Shown here: in pieces, positions 11,854-22,825 of the stretch
Layout: every line of letters begins with the position of its first letter
How positions within the stretch are numbered: the first letter of the stretch is position 1
From: Prinia subflava
Taxonomy: Eukaryota > Chordata > Aves > Passeriformes > Cisticolidae
Direction of reading: 5' to 3'
NCBI RefSeq assembly: GCF_021018805.1
Contig: NC_086251.1
Span: forward strand, 15,543,098 to 15,607,097
Length of the DNA: 64,000 bases
Position numbers and translations under genes: made by a program
Notes under the pieces: generated by a model
Database searches by the model: none
Seen by the model: the letters and a program-made list of their open reading frames with translations, nothing else
What the model was told of the DNA's origin: nothing

Positions 11854-14800
11854 ATGCTCTTGGATCCTTCTGTCACTGAACTCTTAGGATGTGGTGGGTA
11901 TCCTGTAGAGATCTAAGCAAGAAAGAGTCTCTGCCTTCTTTTTTATCCAACTTCACCCACATTGTAACACTCTGTGCTGTCCGTGTCAGCTGTTACCCTC
12001 AGTGCCCAGGAGGGAGATGTGACCCTCCTAGGTCATGTTTAGCTATCCTAGGCCCATCTAACATCCCTGGAAATCCTGGGGTTGACCAGCTTTGAACACA
12101 ATGTTTGAAGCCAGATTTCGAGGAACTAAATGTACACTTGGCTTGTTTTTATTTATTTTTTTCACCAGCAGGTCCTCAGTAACCCACCTTCTTGCCTGTC
12201 CCCACAGGGAAGCACTTTACTTGTCTCTCCTAAACTGAATAATGGCAGTCTGTCACCTCAGTCTTACTGGAAAAGGAGTAAAATGCCAGACCAGTAGCAG
12301 GCTTGAGGTCTTGTATTCTGCTTGTTGTGGTCACCTGCTGCTCAGTGCAGGGAGCTGCAGAGAAAAAAACACTTGTGTGGCCGTTCCTCTACTGCCATGT
12401 TCCAGGTATGGCATCACAGCTAGCAGTCTGTTTGTGTCTGTTTTTCCATTACTGGTGTAATGACTCTGTTTAATACAAGCAAAAATATTTCAGAAGCGAA
12501 CCTGGCTCTGACATGTTAATGTTGGTTCCCTGTCACGTGTGCTGATCTCTCCTTGCCCAATGCTGCCACTGAACCACCGATGGGACAAGTCTGGAGACTC
12601 AGCATCAGGGAATCTCTGAGTCACTGGTGACACAGCTGCCAAAATGGATTTTCTTGGCAGAAGAAGAGACAGGCGTGGTTTCAGAGAAAAAAAATCCTTT
12701 GGCAGTCACGTTATGCTGCCATTTTAAAAATGGCATGTTCTGTCAGAAATGCTGCTTCCTAACCTTTCTTGCTTGCTTTGGATTTAGAAACACGCTCTTT
12801 GATGTGGATAGTAGACTTGGGGCCAGAAGTTCTTCCTTTGGGTGTCCACCCCTTCAAGACAAAGGCTATTTTCTAGATCACAGAACTCAAGTCTGACTGT
12901 CTGTATCAGAGTTAGCTGCTACATGTGCTCTGTGCCTCCAGCACGTACAGCACCTCTTGGGTGGAGTGCAGGCACTGGCTGTTCTGCTGGATTGCAAGTC
13001 ATTCCCTCCTTGCTGTGCAGCTGTTGTGCTTAACCATGGTGCACAAACAGAAAGCCAATGCAACACATGATACCCAGCTATCTATGGCATGAAATGATGT
13101 GTTAGCGCTTCAAAGGCAGCCCAGAGCCTCGTGGTTGTCCTCTCAAATAGATCCTGCTCTCTGCTAAGCATAAAGGATGTCGTGTAAATAGCCTCACTTG
13201 CATCAAAGTCAGCTCACCAGCTGTGGATCTGGCTCCACGTGTCTGGCATGTTCTTTACCAGCACAGATAATGGTATTTAAAGTGACTTCTACTGAAGTTT
13301 TTGACTCTCTGGTGGTTTTTACTGCATCTGGCTCCATTACTGGCTTTCTTACCATTCCCATAACATCTTCCTCTTTTTGGGAGCTGTTGTAAAAGCAGAA
13401 CCTTGTACAGCTGAAAGCATTAAAGTGAAAGGGTTCATGAAGAGGGAGCGGAACAGGCTGTTTCTGACTCTGGTTGCTAATAGCTGGATTAAACGGGAGC
13501 TGACACTGCAGTCACCTCATATCCAGTCCCATGGTTCTACCTCAGTTTTAAGCTGGAGTACACAATGTTTGTCTGTGTAAAAGGCCATAATGAAAACAAG
13601 AGTGTTGGAAGAAATAGGGTAATTTATGTTTTATGGGTGTTCCTTCCTTCCTGGTTTAGCTCTGGACAATAAACTCATCTTTAAGTAGTTGCAGTTAATG
13701 AAAATTAAGCCTAATGAGCAGTTTAATGTAAGTGCCCCATACATTCAACTTACCAGCACAGACTGCAGAAAAATATGACCACTGAACAAGTTACTGGCAT
13801 AGTCTGAAGTGTGTGTGTCTTACTGTATAAAGTAGTATCAAAGGCACGCTAGGAGGCACCGATATTTCTTCAGATTGCCAAATTCTCTGACACCAAAGCA
13901 CAAGCTTTTGAACACCTTGAAATGGGTTTCTGAAGGTTTGGATAAATTTGCCTTTTGCTGGAATTTTTAAAATCTGAATACCTCTTACCAAGAAAAGCCT
14001 TTTTTGTGCCTCTTAATCCTCAGTGGCTGTGTTTCTTATCAGAGGTTGTCTGCCATGTCCTAATATAAAGTACTTAGGACAAAGCATGTTGGCACCAAGC
14101 ACTAAGTGTGGGTATGAAAATGTGTGACTCTGAAAATGAACCAGAGCTGTGGTTGCAGTTACAAGTTTTGCACATGAGTGATTTGATTTAGAAAAAAATC
14201 CTTCCGAAGTTGGGGTGACATGCTGGTTCATGGAAACAGGCTGCCACTGCTGAAAAGTCAAGTTCCTGATTTAACAAACAACACTTTTTCATTTTCCCTT
14301 TTTAATTGCAGAAGTCAGTCAGAGTTCATCTCCTGCATGTTGGGCCACGAGGAAGAACAACTTCCTTGTCATCCCTTATGCTGGCTTTTTCTCACTGTAT
14401 GTATGATTTCTTTCCTACCAGTTTTACTAACTAAAGTCACAACAAACCATTCAGGATTGCACATAATCATGATGGCTCAGTCTGTTTAGAAAGTTTACTT
14501 TGCCCTGTAGCAGCCAGCACATGTTTCTCCATATGGAATTTTTCAGTCTTTTGTGCTCTGTAGCTGCTGCAAGCAGAGGACACTTGGGTGGGTGAGGAGC
14601 ACCTTTGTCCTGCCTTCACTCTGTACTGGGAGAAGTGGGCTCTAAGACTGGTCCCAGCAGCCTTTGTCCTGATTTCCTCATTTTCATCAGACAGAGCACC
14701 CAGTTTGCCTGCTGCACTGCCCCGTTTGCCCATGGCTTGCTGAACTCACTCAGCCATGGCCTTTTTCCTCCAGTTCTCGACTGGGCAGCTCTTGAGGCTG

Positions 14801-17232
14801 CCAGTCCTCCTTGTCTCTGTCCTTCTGGCAGCAGCAAGACAAACTCTCTCCTGTTCTTCTCCTCTGCGCATTTGCAGTCTGCCTTGAAGGAAAAGACTTC
14901 TCTTTGCAGCTTTTGTTTATTAAACTGAGCAAAAGAACAACGCCCCAAACCCAAACCCCTGACATTTACTGGCAGCATGGCAGTGATTCAGGCAAGCACA
15001 AATCCTGTCACCACCTTACTGTGTCATTTGGGAATATCATTACAATAGTGCACGTTTCATGCAGCAGTATTTCCTCAGTGTCCTGGCCCTGGAAAACCTC
15101 TTGTTACTGGATACTCACCAAGTTGTTAATGGAAAGTTTGGAAGCAGATGTGGCAAGATTTATAAACACATATTAGCTATCTTCTTGCTTCTTCCTGAAT
15201 CACAGGACCTCATCATAGATTTGGAGAAAGGTTTACATTTTCTCTTAACTAGGGCTCAAAGCCCAGACCGACTCATACTTTCAGCAGGCTTATTTCTCAT
15301 AGCTGTGTTCCCAGAAACAGGCACAGAGAATGTAACAAAAGTATTCCCAAGATAGCTAGCCTGCTAGCCAGATGTACACTGAGAAGAATAATCTGCCTAG
15401 AGGGATGGGTGCTGAGCATATTCTTGCTGCTGCTGGTTGCCCCCTCTTCCTGCCATTTGAGGTTTCTGTATTAGTTTCTAACAGCTTTTATTTTCTGATG
15501 CTTTTCTGCCTGGCTTTTCTTACACATCTCTTTGATACCTGGAATCCTGGGTTCTTTGAACTGCAAGGCAAACTGGCTGTAAATCACTCCCCCCCCTTTT
15601 TTCTTTTTTTTAAAAATGGTTTCTTCAAGTGTCTCTGTGTAAATGTCCCAAGTGGTACCTCTTTATTCTGATCCTGTAATGCCTTGCATTTTTTTTTCAT
15701 TCTTCTACCTTGTTACTACAATATTTTACTGGTGAGGTACAGTGGAGCCCCTGTGAAGGCAGAAGATACAGCTCTTCTTGAAATCATCTCTGTAGTGACA
15801 CAGCATCACATGCCTTGATGGCGGTAGCAGGGAAGATCTCTGTTGGTTAATAGATGTTGATGCTACAAATTGTCCGAGATCTGAATTTACGTTCTTTCAG
15901 GGAACTGCCAGCACAGAAAAGCCTGCAGTCCCATTTTCAGATCAGGCTATGGGATCGGTGCTGAATTTATTATTCTTCAGGAATGAAAATGCTGTGATTT
16001 AGAAAAGTTACTTTCTTTGTATGAGCTGGGTTGCTGTCAGTGGCGGCACTGCTGGGGAAAAGCAGCATCCCATCAAATCTGTACTTTGCATAAAGCAGAG
16101 AGAAGCCTCAGTATGATCAGTAACCCTCTTCCTATGGTCCTGTTAGTTTGCAGACAGAAAAGACTGATTAAGGCAAAAGATGGTTTTTAGTGGGTAGGAC
16201 TGATGGAACTTTGTTTTCAATGGCCTGTATTTTATACCTAAATGTTTCCTTGATATATCTGAATGTCAAATAAAAACTGTAGCAGCCATTTTAAATGGCT
16301 AGTAGAGGCTTGTGATGAGTGGAATTAAGGAAAAGGCAGGAAATTGGTTTGGCTGCTGTACTGGTAAAGCCACTGGCACAACCTATAGAATTTGTTAAGC
16401 CATGGAAATAAAGCATGGCTTTTCTGAAAAATTGAAATGTTAGGTTCTACAACTTTTTTTTTCCCTTATATTTTTCTTTTTTTTTTAATATGGCAGTGTG
16501 GGGAGCTGGTAAAGACTTGGCCCTGTTCACAGAGCATCTTGGAAGCAGTTCAAGAAAACAGAGGAATTAATTCTATTTGCTTAAAAAATAGGTTTAGTTT
16601 GTAAATAGCATGAGAAGATGTAGCAAGAAGGATGTTGTAGGACTGTTTGAGAACAGTCTTATAGCAATTTAGAAATTAAAAGTTTTTCTTTATCAAAGTT
16701 CTAGATATAAAATGATTTAATCTGCTGCAGACTAGATATGAAGGGCTTGCCTGTGTCATACCAAAATGTGCAGTTGTAGAAATAAGGAGTCTGGAAGTGG
16801 TGAGAAAGCATGGCCAGGCATACATCTGAAAGCAATTCTTCCTCCATCTCCTCATTTTGCTTGGTGGAAAATCAGCACTGTACAGCCTGGCATGTTTCTT
16901 TTCTGTTGCTTTGCAATCACAAAAAATGCAAAGCCCAAATCTCTTTCATGTCAATGATATTTCAAGAGGATTCCAGGTCTAAAGAAGAAAGAAAAGTAAG
17001 TTGTTTCTCATTTATTTCCTTTGTTTTGTTGGGTTTTTTTAAAGCTAGAAATACACTGTGAAGGCTGTACAATCAGGGAGGGGCCTGGGAACCTCGGCTG
17101 CACTAAGCCCTCCTTGCCAGAACCGCTGGAGTCCTCACATCCTTTGGCCTTTAGATGGGCAAAGGCTCCTGGGGCTGGAGGGCTGAGCAGGGTTGTAGGG
17201 AGTCTTCCTCAGCATACCTGGGTCCTCCTGCC

Positions 17233-17250
17233 TGGCCAGAAGGGGGTTAA
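17233..17250 (+). promoter_or_regulatory. Weak CTCF-like site
   Basis: TGGCCAGAAGGGGGTTAA matches the core CCANNAGGGGG but has TT where CTCF prefers CG. It sits in a modestly GC-rich stretch (about 17080-17270). Confidence 0.12.
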
Positions 17251-19454
17251 GGGCTGCCTGCCTGCTCCATGATTCAGAGAGATTCCAAGGAAGAAGGTGT
17301 GCCTTTTCTTGCAGGAAATCAGAAGACACAAAGGGAGATGCCTTTGCTACTTCAGCTGAAGGAAGAAACTGTTTTGTGTTACTTGGACATTGTCTCTGAC
17401 CGAGTAAGGAAAGCCCAGAGGAAAAGGGCCAGTGTAGACTTTGAGGCGAGAGCAAGCTGAGATTTCCCTAGACAGGTTAACAAGCTTTTCCAAAGCCACA
17501 GTGTCTTTAGAGGCAGCTTTGCTACTGGACCATGAGTTCCTGTGTGGGAGTTGAACCTACTTGCATAATCCACATCCCTGCCCAGTTGTTTTCTAGCTGT
17601 GAATTGATCAGGTCATCGATTTGTTGCAAGCTTCAGAATTTGGAAGTATTTTATTTGGGACAGTCTGTTCTAGGGTCTAGTTTTGCATTTGCATAGTAAT
17701 ACAAAGATGCGTTTGCTACTTGACCTTTCTCTAACAGCATTTAATAGTTGTCTTCCTGAACGTTGTTCTGTTTTTTGAAGATCAAAGTGTTTTGCCTGCT
17801 TTTTAAGAAAGCAACCAGTTCAGCCAAACTTACAGAGAAAACCACCTGATGGTATAAGCTTGGGGACACAGACATGCTTTTCCATTTACAGGAAGGACGC
17901 TGTTACTTGGCAGAAATGAAGCATAAACAAAGAAAGAAACAGTGAGCACGAGATCACCAGCCACATGGAAAATTACTTTCAAGCAAGTCTCTTTGAGATC
18001 AAGAAGTGTTGAGACTGATCCTGTCCACACTGACCCCAGGCAGGTCACCACTGACCCAAGCCCAGCTAAGGGTATGAGCTGGCAAGAGGGCAAATGCGTA
18101 GCAGTTTGCAGAAATTAGTTTTGTTATGGCATTCATCCTGAACTAGTTTAAGGAAGAGGTAGCAGTTATAATAGCTTCCTTCTGGGAAAAAATTTGATGA
18201 TTTGCCATTGTTTTTCTGCGGCAGAGATGGATGGTAGAGGTAGATGTGCCATTGTTCCCAAGTGATGCTGTGACTGTTCCCTGCCCTGGATTGTCATGCC
18301 TTGCCTGGAGCCAGTGAGTTTCAAGGCTGCCAAGGGCAGACCACAGCCTAAAACTGTTTGTGAGGAGCCACCAGCTTGCTGCGATATTTAGTGGTTCAGT
18401 ATAGAGAAAGGGTCACTGCCTATGCATGTACCCATTCAAAAATTCTCCACACTCATTGAGAGACAATGAAAATGGTGAAATTGTGAACCACGGGAAACAT
18501 AGGGCTCAAGAGACCATCAAGACCATCTTTTTCCTGGACAAAACTGTTCCTGGTACCTCCTTGTCTCATGTGCCTGAGAAATCCCCTCTGTTCTCATAAC
18601 TAGGATGGCCTTCTCAGACAGAAGCCCTGCTTCTATCCCCTTGTCTAAGAGGAGACCTCACACCCTTTGCAGTGCTAGTTGCTTGTGCACCCTTCTCTTC
18701 AAATTCATCCTAGTTCTTATTTTTGGCTTGTAATACCCAGCCACAGAGATCTCCTTTAAAACTGTCTGAAAGCAAGAGAGATACTTTTGCCTGAAGAGTC
18801 CCTGAGACTCTGGGACATGCAGTAAAAAAAATTTTACTTTCCACTCTTAATTACTTCCAGAATTTCCTGCAGGGTTCCTCTGCCCTCTTAAATGAGGGTT
18901 GGTATTCTGGGGGTACAGTGCATCCTGCATGGTTCCTCCCCTGCTTGGTAACCCCAGTTTCTCTGAGCGCCCTGGTTCTCCCAGCCCGTCATGGGAGAGG
19001 GTCTGTGGACCCCTGACCTTGGCATCACTCCTTGCCTGATATTCCATTGCGATTTATCACTTCCTCCAAGGTGGTGGCTTTACAATCCCAGCAGTGTTTG
19101 TGCTGCCTGACATATGAGCATTGTCTCCCACGAGGATTTCAATAGTTTCCTGCTGCTGCAGTGTCTCTGATAGCTGAAGTATCTGATCCAATAAAAGATC
19201 ATGTCTCAGCAGGTGCTGCGGCTTCAGCAATGGTCTGTCAAGTACAGAAGGTGTTTATGCATACATTTTAATCTTTGTTTGCACAGTACTTTCAAGGTGT
19301 AAACCACCTCGAAAATGCTGGCTTCTCATTGTTACTATTATCACTGCATCTTCATTTATTAATGAGAAATTAGTGCAACAAGTGGGAGTTCTTCTGAAGT
19401 TCTTCAGTCACACCGTGCCAGATGTCTTGGAGGAATCTGGCCTGACACAAGTCT

Positions 19455-21040
19455 GCCCCAAGACCCCAGTGCATGCAGCAAGAGGAGTTGAAAATCATGT
19501 TTCAGTTAGAGAACTGTGACCGAATTGTTATCATGGAAACATGTTGGAATGAGTCACACAACTGGAACACTGCAATGGAGGGCTACAAACCTTTTAGAAG
19601 AGATAGACTGGGAAGAAACGGGAGTGTTGCACTCTCTGTTAAGGAATGGGTGGATTGTGAAGGGCTGTCTCTGAGAAACAGCCACAAACAAGTTGAGCTT
19701 GTGGGTGAAAGTCAAGGACCACACCAATAAAGGACACCTCGTGGGTAGGGTCTGACCAGGGTGAACCTGTTGATGCGGCCTCCCTCCTCAGCTATAGGAC
19801 GCATTGTGCTCACAAGCTCTCATCCTGATGGGGAATTTCAACCATCCTGATGTCTGCTGGAAAAGCAATGCAGCTGGCTGTAGGCAATCCAAGAGACTCC
19901 TGGAGTGCATCAAGGGTAAATTTCAGATCCACATGTTACACAAACCAACGAGGAAAGATGCATTTGTGGACCTGGTGCTTACCAATGCAAATGAACTCAT
20001 TACAGGGGTTAACACCAGAGCCAGCCTGGGCTGTAGTTAGCATGCCCTGGCTGGGTTTGTGATCTCAAGAAGTATGGGTGTGGCAAAGAGCAAAGTTAGG
20101 ACTCTGAACTTTAAAACAGTGAACTTCCAGCTGTTTAAAGAATTAGTGGATGAGATTCTCTGGGAAACTGTCCTTAGCTGACCAGAGTTGGCAACTCTTA
20201 AGGCCACTTTTCTTAGAGCACATGACCTCTCCTTCCCAATGTGTAAGAAATCAAGACCGGCCAGAAACCAGCATGGCTGAGCAGGGACCTTCCTCTCAAG
20301 CTGATGAGCAAGAAGAAAATGCACAGCTAGGGTCAGATGACTGGGGAATGTACAGGGATACCATTTGGATGTGTTGACATGGGATCAGGAAAGGTAAGGC
20401 ACAGATAAAATGCGACTTGGCAAGGGATGTGAAGAACAACTACGAGGCATTCTTTAAATACAATGGTCAGAAAAGAAAGGCCAAAGCGAGTGTACCACCT
20501 CCCCACCCCCTCCAGTAAAGGAGAAGGGAAAGCTGCTGTCAAGGGAGGGGATCTTACCCCTCTTCTCTCATGAGACCCCACCTAGAGTGCTGCATCCAGC
20601 TCTGAGGCCCCCAGCACAAGAAAGAGGTGGGTCTGTTGGAATGAGTCCAAAGGAGAGCCATGAATATGGTCAGAGGGATGGAGCACCTCTCCTAAGGGGA
20701 CAGGCTGAAAGAGCTGGAGTTGTTTAGCCTGGAGAAGGTTCCAGGGAGAGCAACTTTTTACATGGGCAGACAGTGATGGGACAAGGGAGAATGGTCTTAG
20801 CTGAAAGAGGACAGATTTTTATTAGACGTTAGAAAGAAATTCTTCAGTGTCAGGATGATAAAGCCCTGGAGCAGGTTGCCCAGAGAAGCTGTGGATGCCC
20901 CATCCCTGGAAGTGTTCAAGAACAGGCTGGATGGGGCTCTGAGCAGCCTGATCTAGTGGGAGATGTATCTGTGGGTTCAGAAGAAGATGATCTTTAAGGT
21001 CCTTTCCAGCCCAAGCCATTGCATGATTCTGTTTCTATGA
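19455..21040 (+). mobile_element. CR1 LINE, plus strand, RT core deleted
   Basis: The left part encodes the AP-endonuclease domain of CR1 ORF2 in broken frames. One frame at 19473-19730 includes METCWNESHNWNTAMEGYKP. A second at 19804-20040 includes ILMGNFNHPDVCWK and LVLTNANELITG. Sequence after 20100 matches the linker between endonuclease and reverse transcriptase, with stops. Near 20540 it jumps directly to the extreme C-terminus and 3' UTR (TGGATGCCCCATCCCTGGAAG, then ATGATCTTTAAGGTCC). The reverse transcriptase catalytic core is therefore missing. The 3' end has the degraded CR1 terminal octamer repeat (ATGATTCTGTTTCTATGA, ending 21040). Length is about 1.6 kb against about 4.5 kb for a full element. 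It is inactive. Confidence 0.93.
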
Positions 21041-21839
21041 AGTCAGTGTAAAACTGTTTACAAAAAGCTACTGGCTGATACACTGCAGTGGGTGACACCA
21101 GCAGATAAAGATATTTTTGCAAAACTCTTCCTTCACTGTGATGAGGGCCAGGGAAGAGCACATCCTGGAGAGAACAACAGCAACACAAATAGCCTTGGGA
21201 GCAAGCTTTGGCTGAGGTGTGTGTTCTGTGTTTGTCTCTTAATTTAGCAGTATCGGGAAAACCCACGAAGGAAAAAATGTGGATATTTTCCAGATGCAGA
21301 GTGATTCAGGGCTGTAATTACAAATGCTCGCCCACTGAAATATTTGTACAATTGCCATGGGATACTGTAACTAGCAACATCCATTGGATTGTTTTTAAAT
21401 CTAAAGCAGTAATACTGTGCTAGTGTACCTGAAGTCTGCACCAGTGCTTGACAAACCTGCCTCTGCATGGCAGGTTTATGTTCTGTACAGCTTAAGAAAT
21501 GATGCTTTTACTGCTCAACTGCATCAGCTGAGAAATCTTTGTCAAACTCATTTGTATCTGAGTCCTGTGCAGAGTGCAGAGTGATTCCACAGTTGCAAGG
21601 ATTTACTTTATTCCTTTCAGTTTCATTACAGAAAAGAGTGAATTGAGGAGGGTTGTTTGTTTCAGTTTGGTTTTGGTTTGTTTTGTTTTTAATTTTGATT
21701 GCACAGGGATTCTGTGTGCTAAGAAGCCACTAAAAAGGAACAGAATGAGAGTGAGAGATTATGCGTGGCAGGAATGGAGTCTTTCCCAGAGTTGCAGATT
21801 GTTTATTGCTGCCGTGCTTTGATAAGTGACAGCAACTGG

Positions 21840-22341
21840 CTGGAATTCTCCCGGTGCTGCCCAGCTGCTTTGATCAGCAGCGAAACTGTTAACAGTGCTG
21901 ACAATTAATTATTGTCGATGGGCATTGCAGCTCGAACTTCCCCTGCCAAACAGTGGCAGATCACACCCATCAGGGCTATTGTTTAAGGCTTTCTTTGGAC
22001 GTACCGCTGGACTGAATCTTCTGTGCTGCTTCTCGGGATTTTCTTCCCCAGTCCCCGTGGTTAGAGTCGCCCTGGTTTTCTGAGCGGGAGCTGGGATCGC
22101 AGGCAGGGTGCTGGCAGCGTGTGGGAGGTGTGTTTGAGAGCCATGTGCCCCCGGAGCAGAGGCTGTGCGTGCAGGTGTCTTCTCTGGGTGCTGTGCTGAT
22201 CTGCAGCTCGGGGCAGTGTACCATCCAGGAGGGGATCAGAAAGCCTCTGGCGGTGAGGAACTGGGGAAGGGATGGTGGCTCTGAATGCAGGTGTCGTGTG
22301 GGAGAGAAGAGTGAGTGCTCTCTGAGGCTGCAAGCACTGCG
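21840..22341 (+). promoter_or_regulatory. CpG-rich patch ending in a strong splice donor; candidate non-coding first exon or promoter
   Basis: By eye this roughly 500-base stretch has near twenty CpGs, whereas most intronic stretches of similar length here have only a few. It ends at CTGCG|GTGAGT (donor at 22342), an almost ideal 5' splice site, and a second donor-like GCG|GTGAGG lies near 22251. No TATA box is evident. OSBPL5 needs at least one 5' non-coding exon upstream of 38194, and this is the best-looking candidate in the window. A 140-residue minus-strand reading frame across it has no recognisable domain and is probably chance. The true first exon could equally lie left of the window. 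Confidence 0.3.
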
Positions 22342-22810
22342 GTGAGTGTCCTTTTCCCCTTCCCCAAGACTGATCCCAACCTTCCTACTTTCTATCACTC
22401 TCTAAAATCCTCTCTTTGTGTAGGCTCTTTCTTTATGCCTTTCAGTCTGCCCTTTTTTTACCTGACCTCCTCTTCTCCCCTCATCTCTTATTCCCCTCCT
22501 TTCAAACTCCTCTGTTTTCATCCCCATACGCCAGAGGCTGGACACAGTCTTAGGCAATTGCAGTGGGTTCTTTGAACATTTATAGCCTTATACTTTGGGA
22601 ACCTTTGGCTGGCAGGAATTGTGTCTGATGGATTTAAAAGTATCTGAACCCTATTTGCATTTCTGCCTGTCTGCTCAAAACCGCACCGGCTCTCAGGTCC
22701 CTTGAGGCTTGAATTCTGCTAGCAGCAGCTGTGGCAGTGGCATCCTGTGATTTGCTTCATCAGTTGTCATTTCAAGGGATTTGGACTGATATAACAAGGT
22801 TGGCCATCTT

Positions 22811-22825
22811 ACTGCCCTCTGCTGC
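22811..22825 (-). promoter_or_regulatory. CTCF-like core motif
   Basis: On the minus strand the sequence reads GCAGCAGAGGGCAGT. This agrees with the vertebrate CTCF core (CCASYAGRKGGCRSY) at every position but the first. It lies about 470 bases right of the CpG-rich patch. Motif match only. Confidence 0.4.

Larger units (their letters stand above)
11321..19454. other. Non-coding stretch
   Basis: Holds the TG tract at 11781-11853 and a GC-richer part around 14580-14900, where frames of about 120 residues lie open on both strands with no recognisable domain. A further GC-richer stretch is at 17080-17270. The T-rich runs near 15590 and 16450-16490 are simple sequence. Nothing else identified. 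Confidence 0.65.

Noticed and set aside
14605..14978. Overlapping open frames of about 110-120 residues on both strands
   Set aside because: No recognisable domain, no exon borders with coding character, and antisense pairs of similar length are expected in a GC-richer, stop-poor stretch.
18480..18800. Possible old repeat (C-rich block with wound-up LINE-like phrasing)
   Set aside because: Composition recalls a CR1-like or LTR fragment, but no recognised motif could be placed, so not called.
21976..22398. 140-residue minus-strand reading frame
   Set aside because: Lies over the CpG-rich patch, where stop codons are rarer. The translation is Ser/His/Pro-rich without domain features, and the plus-strand splice donor explains the region better.
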